Source: Liolophura sinensis (Eukaryota > Mollusca > Polyplacophora > Chitonida > Chitonidae). From it: a stretch of DNA of 64,000 nt. The stretch covers positions 4,533,501 through 4,597,500 of the forward strand of contig NC_088303.1 of assembly GCF_032854445.1 (NCBI RefSeq), written 5' to 3'. Position 1 is the first letter of the stretch; every line of letters starts with the position of its first letter. Of this stretch, positions 10,101 through 20,852 are shown one piece after another. The translations under genes were made by a program, and so were the position numbers. Below the pieces are notes generated by a model. It did not search any database, was not told the origin of the DNA, and saw nothing but the letters and a program-made list of their open reading frames with translations.

Positions 10101-12911
10101 ATATTTTTCTCTTTAACTGAGTTACGTATGGCTGGAGTATAATGTTTTTGACTTGTTGGAATTTCCGTTGATATTTATGAAGGCAAAGCTTGACTGGTAA
10201 AGGTCATCTATATTATATTGTCAGTTGTGTCTGTCCATTAGGCCAACCTCGATTTAGTGAACTCTCTGCACACAGCACAACACAAATTTGTTTGTTGTGT
10301 AACGCATTACTCAAGAATTTTTCACTTATATTTTATTTATTTATTTGATTGGTGCTTTACGTCGTGCTCAAGAATATTCTACTTATGCGACGGCGGCCAG
10401 CATTACGGTGGGAGAAAACCGGGCAGAGCCCGGAGGAAACCCACGACCATCCGCAGGTTGCTGCAAGACCTTCCCACGTACGGCCGGAGAGGAAGCCAGC
10501 ATAAGCTGGACTTGAATTCACAGCGACCGCATTGGTGAGAAGTCATTACGCTGCGCTAGCGCGCAATCCAAGTGAGCCACGGAGGCCCCTGTTTTCACTT
10601 ATGTGGTGGTGGACAGTTTCGTTGATGGTGGAGACCAACCTTTGGCAAGTTACTGATGAACTTTCCAGGCCACAAGTGATATTCTGATGCACACCATTTT
10701 GGTTGAAGACAAATAGGTTTCAACGAACGCCTGAGCCTTCGAAAGTTTATAGTCACCAGGGCCCCACAAGCAGTGAGAGTGGGGTAAAGCACAAAATCCC
10801 TCTCCAAGAAAAAACATCAGTCATCAGGTAAATACGAAGTCACCCACCCACTTTGAAGGAGAGATGCTCGGGCCGGGTGCTCTTGTACTCAATATGAGCA
10901 ATCACAGGGATGTTTTCCTCTCTTATCCACGGGGGCTCTGGGTCACTGAGGTACACAGAAGATGTCTGGATGATCTGAAAATAAGAAATTTACTGACTTT
11001 TAAGGCACGGAGTCCAAACTGTTTGACTCCACACAAATTGTGTCTTAAAGCAAGGTGAATTGATAAAGACTGGGATAGTCTGAATTGCTTTCCTAAATTG
11101 TGAAAATATTGCAGCCAATTAAAACCGATATTGTACGTTTCGTCAGAGTATACAGAAACAAAATATTTCTGTCCCTTCCACTTTGCCTGGTGTGACGCCA
11201 CCCACGAACACATGACGTCATCAATCGCTGACGAATATCCACAAATGACGCTACCCTTTCAAACGCTCTTGACGTCATCCCAGCATAAATGCCTTACTCA
11301 GCGTCATATCTGCCTGATTCGACGTCATTCAGGGAATATTATCACGTCACATCAGGAAAATTTTACGGATTTTGCTTTTCAAGGAATCTTCAGTTACCAT
11401 GTTGAAACAAGGTGTCAGGCTTACTCCGTAGGATTTCTTTCACATCACTGTATTTAAATATTTCTGCGCAATTTGTATTCTGACCAAAGTGGCATTTTAA
11501 GCAATGAGGACAGATATTAAAATTTCCCGCCATCCGGTGTTTTAATCATATTATTATTATGAATATTTGTATTGGCTAAAAAGAAAATATCTATGTAGAT
11601 AATATTTACCAAAACCAATAATATCTAAAATGGTGAATAATATCTATTCATAATAATAATATTTATTCATAACAAGATGTTTTTGGACAACGTTTTGGCA
11701 AATTCTTGACAACGGAAATCTTTTTCAGTTCAACTTAACTCATATCTGTAGTACAATTAATGTTCACCTGAAGAATGTTCAGTAGGCTTGGGGTGAGGGA
11801 GGCACTCTCCGTCACCTCGGGACTGCTTAGTAAGGGAGACTTGGACAGGCCTGTCAAACTAGCAGCTTCCTTTTCTGTGGCCAGCCATGGGCGTAAAAGG
11901 ATAGAAGTCGGTCGTGATGACGTCACGTCATCGTGACGCTCTTGATGAACGCTGTCTCTTTCAGTGGAACCTTCCGTGCTGTCGTTTTCCTGTTTGTAAT
12001 ACTGTAGCTCCTTAGATGCTCTACGCGTCAGCAAGTCTAACAACCTGGGTAGGCCACCTGAAAAAAGACATTTAGATCTATACATTATATACATTTGTTT
12101 AGCTGCAAGCAATAAACTTACACACAAACTGTGATTTACTCCTACTCCAACAGTAGACGTTTCAGTCAAAATTTAGGTTAGTTAAATGTAGTTTACATTC
12201 ATTGAATCTGATGAAGTCAGAACAAATAGCCAGTAAAACCGACTGAAATTGACATTTGTCTTCCAACACCTAAGGTTTGAGAGGTACGGTTTCAATCCCG
12301 GCCGAATTTTGGAATCCTCTTTTCTCACTATTCATGAGGTCCTGGTGACAATACATAATGGATGACGCACGTGTGACTGTTTGCTGAAGATTATTTGTCC
12401 AAGGGTAATATGGTGTGTTTGGCCTACCTGCATTTCGTTTTACTGTCGCAACTGTTCCAACTCTACGTCAAGCGCTTTTACCATGCGAACGTATCTCTCC
12501 ACGGTATGTTGTCATAGAAGAAACGTCAGGTGCAATTTGTGACCGCTTCGTAAAACGGGTCCCACTACATCACATGCTGGAGAGTAACTTTGCAAAGGTC
12601 GGTGGTTTTCCCCGGGCACTCCAGTTTATCCCACACATAAAACTGACTGACACCGTATAAGTGAAAATATGGTGCCACAGTCAAATAAATACATAAATAA
12701 AACTCAGATTTGGTGGAAAGACAAAACTTACCTTTACGCTTTGGCGGCTTAAATTCTACATCAGCTTGTAAATGTCTGGGGACCGAGTAAAACTTTGCTG
12801 ATACTTTTATATCGTTGGTTAAACTATCGTGTTGTCGGAAGTCACGTGGTAAGGACTGAATCTGTCGTCTGCAGTCTATCTGAGACTCAAAGGTAACCGA
12901 GGGTTTTTTAT
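7166..12911 (-). CDS. Unnamed gene with C-terminal divergent SH3-like domain (last four exons)
   Basis: Minus-strand exons 12732-12911, 11768-12057, 10848-10974 and 7166-7494 join with closing phases (1, 0, 1), AG acceptors and GT donors, and end at TAA 7166-7168. Together they give at least 307 residues. The N-terminal two thirds looks disordered and Ser/Thr/Arg-rich. After about residue 170 comes an SH3-like stretch: VIAHIEYKSTRPEHLSFKVG, then a region with GVDDNGLAHG, then GYYPANYV, matching the ALYDY/LSFKxGD/YPxNYV pattern of SH3 folds. A basic tail follows (RLFRRNLSRRFTRG). I do not recognise the family, and the ligand and pathway are unknown. The 5' exons were not found; the first exon seen starts inside a codon. 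The last intron (7495-10847) holds SINEs, a 31-bp array and a LINE fragment. Confidence 0.8.
7597..7868 (+). mobile_element. Near full-length tRNA-headed SINE
   Basis: Head-to-tail copy. It has a tRNA-like A-box region (TTGCTCAGTTGGTCAGCG), a B-box-like GTGAGTTCAAGTC, the conserved body with TGCCCGGTTTCCTCCCA, and an A/T-rich AAATAAATAAAG tail. It resembles SINEs widespread in molluscs (RUDI/V-SINE-like); the family name was not verified. Confidence 0.85.
8246..8520 (+). mobile_element. tRNA-headed SINE with disrupted head
   Basis: Starts with GGGGCCTCCGTGGCCGAG, is interrupted by unrelated sequence at about 8272-8326, then continues through the B-box region and body to an AATGAATAAATA tail. 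A second GGGCCTCC-like start at 8329 suggests a nested or rearranged insertion. Confidence 0.7.
8930..9445. repeat. 31-bp minisatellite
   Basis: Units of CATTACATACATTGTGCC followed by AGCTGTCTGTGGC, about 16 copies, most regular at 9060-9290 and decaying toward 9445. The period 31 is 1 mod 3, so all three plus frames stay open across it. This explains three overlapping ORFs of about 137-139 codons that are not genes. Confidence 0.92.
9496..10200 (-). mobile_element. Non-LTR retrotransposon (LINE) fragment, EN-RT linker and early RT
   Basis: Read on the minus strand from about 10170 downward: a frame with SVKEKNILYKQHLKG, then (frameshifted) YRNQLNHIDRAENKNYF, then INELIETKSKKELPNSF, then a block with KKDDFSNYRPFFVLPF. 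This order (linker, then the SNYRPISVLP-type RT motif) is typical of Jockey/CR1-like LINEs. Frameshifts and truncation before the RT catalytic motif show it is dead. It lies in the last intron of the SH3-like gene. Confidence 0.8.
10331..10588 (-). mobile_element. Full-length tRNA-headed SINE
   Basis: Complete minus-oriented copy with TTTATTTATTTATTTGATT (the tail complement) at its left edge and GAGCCACGGAGGCCCC (the tRNA-head complement) at its right edge. It sits in the last intron of the SH3-like gene, 260 bp from the exon at 10848. Confidence 0.85.
11213..11350. promoter_or_regulatory. Cluster of CRE/ATF-like sites
   Basis: Perfect palindromes TGACGTCA occur at 11213-11220 and 11270-11277. 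Near-matches are CGACGTCA at 11320-11327, and GCGTCA and CACGTCAC within the next 25 bp. The cluster is intronic in the minus-strand SH3-like gene. CREB/ATF binding is inferred from the motif only. Confidence 0.4.
11548..11675. repeat. AT-rich inverted repeat
   Basis: Left arm TATTATTATTATGAATATT pairs with right arm ATTCATAATAATAATAT across about 80 bp. It could be a small MITE or simple AT-rich palindromic DNA. No target duplication was recognised. Confidence 0.4.
12270..12700 (+). mobile_element. Second SINE type, degraded
   Basis: B-box-like GGTTTCAATCCCGGCC at about 12288. The body runs through CCCGGGCACTCCAG and ACTGACACCGTATAAGTG to a tail CAAATAAATACATAAATAAA. It shares the 3' ATAAGTGAAA block with the main SINE family but has a different head. 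It sits next to the exon at 12732. Confidence 0.5.
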
Positions 12912-13007
12912 CTGAAAAAAGTCACACAATCATTTGTAATGGGAAAAGAGTATGGGGAGTGATATAATGTACGTGTATACAACAATTAGCTCGTCTTGTT
13001 GTTTCTC

Positions 13008-13206
13008 GCGCGCTAGCGAGATTTCAAGTCCATCTCATGCTAGCTTCCTCTCCGGCCGTACGTGGGAAGGTCTTCCAGCAGCCTGCGGAAGGTCGTGGGT
13101 TTCCCCTGGGCTCTGCCCGGTTTCCATCCACCATAATGCTGGCCGCCGTCGTATAAGTGAAATATTCTTGAGTACGACGTAAAACACCAATCAAATAAAT
13201 AAATAA
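13008..13206 (+). mobile_element. tRNA-headed SINE, 5' shortened
   Basis: Begins in the GCGCTAGCG part of the head, keeps the B-box-like TTTCAAGTCCATCTCATGC block and the body, and ends with CAAATAAATAAATAAATTG. Confidence 0.8.
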
Positions 13207-13824
13207 ATTGTTGTTTCTCATTAATTCCGGTATATATGAAAATAGCATAGCCCTGTATACACATGTTCCGCTTAAATATGACGAACCGACGCCTATATTT
13301 AGTCTGTGCCCTAAAACGTGCAAAGGTACCATCAAAGCAACAGTGACCTGCATCTTATCATTAGATTTTGACAATAATTATATGGATTTCCAGTTTGAAA
13401 TTTGGATAAAGATTTGATATCTAGGTTGTCATGACTGGAACTCACAAATTGACTGGTGTTTTTGTCTGCAGACGCTATAGTATATGCATGTATAGATGCA
13501 TTTGTCTGTCACCGAATCGTGTCTATAATGTGCTACATGCTCTGATTTTTTACTTCAGTGTTCGGTGCTTTGTTTTGACTAATGGATTGCATTCAAATGC
13601 CCCCATTGTCCTTTAGATACATATACACTCGTATACAGTGAACAAAACACACTTAGGTCGAAATACTTCTCAAGGAGGTAACGTTTAATTCCAGTCTGGA
13701 AAATTTAGGATTCAAGCTGTTTGGCTTTCTGACGTTCTATTGCTATGGCGATCTGGTATAGTTACCAAAAATTGTCCCACTGAAAGGCGTTGCAAAAAGT
13801 CAATGTAGACATTCTACACCTGAG

Positions 13825-14010
13825 ACAATTGGTCGTGGGGAGAAAGTCTCCCATGCACTTGCCTACCTAAGCCTGTAGGCTGGCTTGTGTCTCCCATCCT
13901 CGGGCTGGCATCTTCTCTCTACACACTTTTTGGAGCAGCCGCTTAATTGAGTTAGCCCTGCAAAGGTGAAATTGGCATCCGGTTAATCAAGGTAAAATAG
14001 GGGTGGGATA
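13825..14010. other. Hairpin-rich unannotated segment
   Basis: Two perfect 6-bp stems lie close together: GGGAGA-AAG-TCTCCC near 13838 and GCCTAC-CTAAGCCT-GTAGGC near 13860. Further GGCTGGC repeats follow. It may be a structured RNA, a SINE head or chance. No known RNA family was recognised. Confidence 0.2.
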
Positions 14011-14833
14011 AACTCATTACCACCTTCGACCGTACAGCGTCCTGCGCGCATGACATAACACTATATATCCACGCTAGAACATCCATCAGCATTACAGCTA
14101 ATAGCATTAGCTGCTTTATCTACATCAATCATACCCTCTTCACTTCAGTTAATTCCAGGAAGATTTTTTTTTTGCAACACGTCATTATCGTTTAACCTCG
14201 ACAATATGCCTAAGCCTGAAATCCGTGAACTTGGATTGAACAGATCGTGCAAAGTTGGGTTGAACTGTGCACTTGTACACGTAGTAAAGGTACTCGTGTC
14301 ACATAAAGTGTATCTGCCCAAACTGTATTATACAAGTATCTGAATAACGATGCCATTATTTGAAACATGCATGCACAACGATATAACATACAGCTTGTAC
14401 CTGTCTGTCTGTGGACAATAGATCTGTTGGACTATCCTACACTTCAACATGTAGGCCTCCATATATATTATGTTTGCCGACGTGGGCCAACATAAAAAGT
14501 AGAATTCTACATCAGATGCTACACGTGAAACTCAACAGACACTTGTGAATCTGTGTTGAAGAGCTCCTATATAACTTCACCGTCTTGTGCTGTACCTATG
14601 TGAAAACTCAAACAACAAAGCTTTCAGCTATAACTGCACTGGTTGTTTTTTGTTGACTATGTCAGCCCTGCCCTCGTCACGAAAATCATTGTTCTTGGAT
14701 GTCTGGTTACTTGTTACGATGGGACAAACTGCGTAGTCGTTAATATCGCGAAGGAGAGTGTAGCCTATGTATCGGTACCCACTGCAACGCAGGGTAAGTA
14801 CATGTACAAGGTGTTCACTGATTTGAGTACTGG

Positions 14834-15036
14834 CCCCGGGATCACGAAGCGACCTTAGACTTAAGTCAAAATTTCAGATCACATTAAAATTGTTGCTTCT
14901 CACAAAATTTTGCTTGACAAAGTAATTCTGGGTAAGTTATCGTACAACAAATTGCAGCTAAAATAACGCAAAGGAACATGCAAATTTAATGATTGGAGCT
15001 GTGACTTAAGTCTAAGATCGCTTCGTGATCCCGGGG
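14834..15036. mobile_element. 203-bp element with 35-bp terminal inverted repeats (MITE-like)
   Basis: Arms 14834-14868 and 15002-15036 are inverted copies matching at 34 of 35 positions. Each begins at its outer edge with CCCCGGGATCACGAAGCG. The internal part is A/T-rich and non-coding. No clear target-site duplication is visible, so the transposon superfamily cannot be assigned. Confidence 0.75.
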
Positions 15037-15507
15037 ACAGCTCTTGTCAATTTTGCATAAGTTAGTGGCTTTGCAGACAATTATAATATTTACAATATAT
15101 AGCTTTGCGATCTAAACTTTCTCATTCAGGTTTCAATTCACAGGCCATGATAGAACATATTAAAATGAAATGGCGACAATGAAAACTAATCCTGAAGAAA
15201 TACCCGACTTTCTGAACAATCTTGATCAGTTCCAGCTACAAGTTGCCAAGACAACCTCAGTCAATAGAAAAACAAAACGCAATTTTACAAGTATTTATGA
15301 ATTCCTTTTTTGCTTCTTCCCAGCTAAAGTAGTTACCTAATTATATTACGTCTTTCAGTGCTATATCTTTTTAGTGATTGGCCAATACAGGAAGGATGTT
15401 TTAGACCCGGGGTTTAGAATTAAATGTTTCAGTTACCACGTAGCCTTAAATATTGAGGACTATATACATATTCTAACACCATAAGGCCCACCGATACATT
15501 TTGCGAC

Positions 15508-15837
15508 GGTTACTTACGAAATATAAAGTTGAATCTAGATCCTGAAACTTTATGTCAGGTGTTGCTCGTCTGAGAGCGCCATTTTGTGTGTGTTTTGGAA
15601 CGGCGTGTTAGCTACCAATTGTGTGGAAATTTGTTGATTTAGAAGACTTCATGTATTGATGGTAGCCCTGTTCTACTGTATACCCTGGTGCTGACCGGTC
15701 AATATTTGAGTGCTTTACCTGTATGAGAGGGGGATGGCGGTGACTATTACTGACGCCACATTGGTACAGTACTGTGTGTAGCTGTGTAGTGCTTCCCTTG
15801 TTTTGTTCTCCACGGGTTCTGTGAGTAACCTAATCTA
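15508..15837 (+). repeat. 5' LTR remnant
   Basis: It shares TTACGAAATATAAAGTTGAA and the following roughly 330 bp with 21032-21380, with scattered substitutions. It lacks a counterpart of 20853-21031, so its 5' part is probably lost. Confidence 0.8.
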
Positions 15838-16090
15838 GGAGAAGAGACATTTTAGATGGGTGCTTCGTCAACAGTATGTATACAATGGTTTGCAGAGAAC
15901 ATTTGCATGATCCAACGAATCTGTGGTAAAGTGTCGAAAACTGGACACTGCATGGTCCGACGAAATATTACAGGTAAACATTTTAAATTTGTTTACTGTC
16001 TTCTTAATGCATGTATGAGTACTTGTAATGACTGTTTACACATTTTCTTGTCCCTACTGTATAGATTTCAATTGTCCATGCTCTGCTGTC

Positions 16091-17025
16091 ATGGCGACTG
16101 GAGGTGATGGTAATCCCATCGAAAATTTGAGTGCTGAGATGGAAACGTCGAGGTTGTGCTTTAAGGAAGAGGACGAGTTGTTAAAGGAGAGACTGGTTGT
16201 GTCGCTGAGAAGAAACATTTGGTTATACTTCCAAATAGACAAGTTTCGTGGAAAATGTTTGGTGACATTTCTGTTCGTGAGTGGGTTTCGGATATAAGGG
16301 CCCAGGCAGAAGCGCGGAAACTGACAGGGACTGATGTTGAGAACCTTATTATCTCCCACTTGGCCGGAACTGTGCGTCAGGAAATTAGTAGGCGTTGAGA
16401 AGGCATTAAAAAGCAGCCTGAGGAGATCATAAAAATTTTATTGCAAGTGTTTGGGGATGATGGAGCATTATCGGCCCTTCAGCAGCGGGTTAACTCATAT
16501 TCACAGAAGGAAAAGGAGTCCTTGTTAGAATGTCCGTAGTCTCTTGTTGAGCTTTTCGACCGGAGGGTAGAGAAAGATGTTTCACTCAAGACCCACAGGG
16601 AAGTAGCCCTTAAAGGCATGTTTGCCCCGGCAGTCCGCGATGACGGCCTAAAACTAAGAACTGTGTCGGTTAAATGAGGAATGTCTTCAATTCTCATTTT
16701 TCGAAGTGACAGACAAGGCCATCAAGTGGATTGGATCATCGATTAGACCGGCTAAGCGCATTGTTGTTCACAATGAAACATCTGTGAAAGCAAGCTGTCT
16801 TACTGCGGTCTTAGAGCGACAACAACAACAACAGGAACAGAGCCAGAAGCTTTTGACTTTGCTTAAGAATGGCAGTTCTGGGAATTCAAAGAGCTCAGGT
16901 TATCAAGGGAGACGTAAGGACAGGAGATGCTGGGAATGTGAGTCCCGTGATCACCTTCGCCGAGATTGCCCTAAACTTGCGAAGTCGGAAGGGGACCAAA
17001 AGTTAAATTTCTACAGACTACTGTG
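16091..17025 (+). pseudogene. gag remnant with CCHC zinc knuckle
   Basis: Starts at ATG 16091 with an acidic N-terminal stretch, then frameshifts near 16240. A capsid-like helical region follows with in-frame stops near 16396, 16537 and 16676. A glutamine run then leads to the knuckle CWECESRDHLRRDC (Cx2Cx4Hx4C) at about 16930-16971. In Ty3/Gypsy elements this part forms the particle and binds RNA. Confidence 0.8.
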
Positions 17026-17054
17026 AAGAGCCATACGGTAGGCCGGGATCTTCA

Positions 17055-17426
17055 TTGCTTAAAGCAGTTGGGGAATGCCCGGTAGCCACGGTTTTTATTG
17101 ATGGTGTGGGGGTACGATGCCTCCTGGATACAGGTGCCCAAGTTTCTACTGTAACCTTCTTCAAGGAACATTTAGCGGATACTGGCTTGTTCAGTGGTGA
17201 ATCGTACATCAGAATAATGGCTGCGAATGGAAGGAAGATACTATTTTTGGGCTACATCCAAGTGGACGTAGATATTCACAGAAATATGGGATCTTTAGCA
17301 GTAAAAGATGTAGAGGGATACATAGGAAAGAGGAAAGCAAATATTCCTGGGGTTATTGAATCCAACATATTCCGCTTCTTGAGAGACTATGATAAAATTG
17401 TTGATAAGCCAAAACAGTTGACCTAG
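17055..17426 (+). pseudogene. Retropepsin-like aspartic protease remnant
   Basis: An open stretch of 123 codons contains CLLDTGAQVSTV (catalytic DTGA). The family cleaves the element polyprotein. It is separated from gag and RT by stops. Confidence 0.8.
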
Positions 17427-18011
17427 ATTCTTGCAATGTATGAAGAAACTAGACTGCGTGATTTTTAATGTGAGAAGGACGGTTGTCTTGTAAGGAGAGC
17501 CGGTCGCAATCCAGTCTTACTACCTGCAAGATCTATCAGTATTGTGGAATACTCTGTTAAGCCACCATCGAACCGCAGCCGTGGTGTTATAGAGTCTTGG
17601 AAAGATAGCACAGCTTTACCAGAAGGTGTTAGCCTTGGATCATCACTGGTTACCATCCACACAACCGGTTGTGTACCTGTGCAGTTTGCCAATTTTTCAG
17701 AGCAGGATGGAGGCGAAAATTCCATTTGGATATTTCCGACTCGCCCAGACGGACCCTGTTTCAGTGCTCGTGGATAAGATTGAAAGTTCAGTGTCCGTGG
17801 ATAAGATTAAAGTACGGGACCGAGCAATTGATTTCCAGAATGGTCATTGCACCAGATCAGATGTTGAAACTTGAGGATGTTATTCATCATCATGTGCAAG
17901 CTTTTAATAAAGCAGATGATGACCTAGGATTTGTGGTGAGATCGAGCATAAGATTAGGACAACTGATGACAACCCGGTGAAGATAGATCATCGTAGAATA
18001 TCACCCCATCT

Positions 18012-18966
18012 GTGGACAGAGGTCTTCAAACGGCCCTTGACGAAAAAAAATTATACGTGAGTGTTCAAGCCCGTATGCCTCGTTTGTGGGACTTGCCCGT
18101 AAGAAAAAAGTTCAGACTGTGTAGTGATTACCGAAGTTTGAACGCAAAAACTGTCAAAGATGACCCTGGGTCGTTTAGAGATGGTTTTGAATCGATTGGA
18201 GAAGTTTCTTCTGAAAATCAAACCAGAGAAGTGTCAGTTATTCAAGGAACGCCTTAGATACTTAGGACACACCATAACAGAAGCAAGAGTCTGCCCTGAT
18301 GCCGATAAATTGAAAGCTGTAAGAGACAGGCCAAAACCAACTACACAGACAGAACTTCGGGGATTTATGGGATCTGCCAATTATTACAGGAGATTCGTTC
18401 CAGGTTTCTCCAAGATACCAATTACTGTATGGACCAAGATCATCAAAGAAGAGTAAACGCATACCACTGTTTTTTGGAGCTTGGGATATTTCCTGCGACA
18501 CAGCGTTCAACTTACTTTAAGAGAAGCTCACTGAAGCACCGGTTCTGAGCTATCTGGATTTTAAACGTCCGTTTATACCGGAAGTTGTTGCCTGTAACCA
18601 CGAACCGGGAGCTGTGCTCTCTCAGGAAAAGGATGGAAAGAGAGTTGTGTTAAGTTAAGCCAGTCGATCACTCCACGAGAAGAACGAGAAGAATATGGAC
18701 AACTATTCTATACGGACAACGACCCCCTTACTTACGTACGGAGATCTCCGAAACTGGGAGCTACTGAAATGAGGTGGGTAGGCGAACTTAAACAGTTCAA
18801 CTTGAACATCGAACAGCGGTCGGGGAAGCTGAACAAAAGTTATGACTCCTTGAGCAGGAAGACGCAGTATCTACCCAAAGTCAGTCGTCTGGAACAGGTC
18901 TGTGTTGAACCAAACAGCTGGGAATGTCCTTCATCTAGTCTGGGAACTGAGGTAAGAAGTTGTTGA
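18012..18966 (+). pseudogene. Reverse transcriptase and RNase H remnants, catalytic core deleted
   Basis: The RT fingers motif FRLCSDYRSLNAKTVKDD ends at about 18162. The sequence then jumps directly to the thumb/connection region (PEKCQLFKERLRYLGH, then LRGFMGSANYYRRFVPGF), so the palm with the expected YxDD box is absent. RNase H-like pieces (SYLDFKRPFIPEV, then VGELKQFNLNIEQRSGKLN) follow with breaks near 18450, 18520 and 18650. Confidence 0.8.
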
Positions 18967-18982
18967 AGCCACCCGACACTCT

Positions 18983-20187
18983 GTGTGGATGAAGGAACTA
19001 AGTGTGATTTGTGTACAACATGAACCTATTTTCTCATCCGGTATGCCGTGTGCTATCAGGGACAAAATGCGTACGTTACAGACAGCAGACGAAGACATTG
19101 CAGTGTTCAATGCCCTCTACAAAGACCTGGATCCCCAACCGGAGTCCGATTTCAAGAAGCTGAATTGCAACGTGAAAAAGATGATTGAGTTATGGAAACG
19201 TGTGAAGATCAGAGATGGTGTTGTCTACCGAACTTATAAAGGCAAAGGTCAAAGAGTTAAACAAGTCCTTCTTCCCAAGGTGCTCCGTTCAAAGCTTCTT
19301 AAGGCAGTCCACGACAATCTAAGACATCAGTGTGATAAGAGAACTTTGTCTCTTCCGAGAAAGCGATGTTTTTAGCCATCCATGACTCGTGATGTGGAGA
19401 ATTATTGCTCACGTTGCGAAAGATGTGTTACTGCAAAAGTTAGGAAACAAGTACGGTGAACCATAGGAATTGTTATAGCCTGACGACCAATGGAGACAAT
19501 GGCTATGGACTACGCCCAGCTAGAGCCGGGCACTAACAACATCGAGAATATACTTGTCCTCGCGGATGTATACACAAATTTACCCAAGTGATTCCAATGA
19601 CAGAGCCAGAGAGCGAAGACAACCGCAAAGACCCTTATGAAAGAATTGTTTCTTCGTTATAGAATACCATTGCGTCCCCACAGTGATCAGGGCAGAAACT
19701 TTGGGTGAAAGTTGGGTGATGAAAGAACTTTGCAGCCTTTATGGCATCGCCAAGACCAGGACAACGTCTTATCATACTGCAAGGAACGTTGTATGTGAGC
19801 GGTTCAACCGGACAATCCGTAATCTGTTGCGCACTAATGAAACACAGGTGGCCTGAACTCTTACTTGGACTGGTATATACATACAACTGCAATCCTCACG
19901 GCACAACGGGATGCGCACCTCACTTCCTTTTTTCTGGTCGTGAGCCGCGGTTACCAGTTGAGGCAATGCTGGGCACAGGTAAGTTGGCTGAGGAAACTTC
20001 AGCAGAATATCAGCAGCGACTCAAAGAAGCTTTCAAACTGGCAAGTGAAAAAACGGATCAGGCGTCCTTGTTGCTCCAGACGAGAGTGAACAGTAGAGCT
20101 ACTGAGAATCATTTACAGATCGCAACCACCCGAAGGGTCGAAATAAATTTCAAGATTTCTGCAATCTCAAACCTTATGTCGTCGTGA
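18983..20187 (+). pseudogene. Integrase remnant
   Basis: A linker region with VLRSKLLKAVHDNLRHQ and a broken HHCC zinc region (19270-19450) leads into the core. The core's [16 protein letters not shown] and CERFNRT motifs, which carry the usual D, D and E, can be traced at about 19508, 19678 and 19795 but fall in different frames with stops between. A C-terminal region follows to about 20190. Confidence 0.75.
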
Positions 20188-20852
20188 ATAAGAAGGAGAT
20201 AATGGGTATGTGGTGGAAGCAGAGGAAGGACATCAGACACCAGTTCGTCGCATGCAAATGTTGAACACGCGACAGTTATTGCGGGATATTGGCCTAAAAG
20301 GACAAACCATCGACCAGATGAATGTCTCCGTAGAGGATTCGGATCAGGAGAAGAACCTTGATTATTGGGTATGGCAGACAGCGTTGCCGAATAAGTCAGG
20401 AGTTTCGGACTGTGAACCAAGCGATTGAGACACTGGTGTCTGTATGGAGGATACAGGAAACGGTGACTCCGTCGTGTTAGATGATACAGTAGCCATGGAT
20501 ATTCAGGAAAACTCGGAAGTTGTGCCAATGTAAGTGGATCCTCAGGAAGCTGATTTGAACACTGGAGACATCAGTGAAATACCTGTTGAAAGTCCAACAT
20601 AGCTAGATGAAGACAAAGGAAAGATCCCATAACGGAGGAGTGCTTGAGCCAACGCGGGATGTCACGACAACCCTCGTCGTCTTCCACGGTCTGCCTTGAA
20701 CCAAGAGACTGATGTTGTAGACCTAAATATTTTAGCTAATATCAGTCAGACATAGCTATTATTAGTGCAGATGCTGGCTAAAGTGCGCCCTACTGTATAA
20801 CTCGTCAGTCTCGTCAGTTTTATATTGTCGTGACAATAGTTAAGATGGGGAG

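Noticed and set aside
12415-12660. 81-codon plus ORF
   Set aside because: Lies in SINE-derived sequence, antisense to the SH3-like gene, with no domain.
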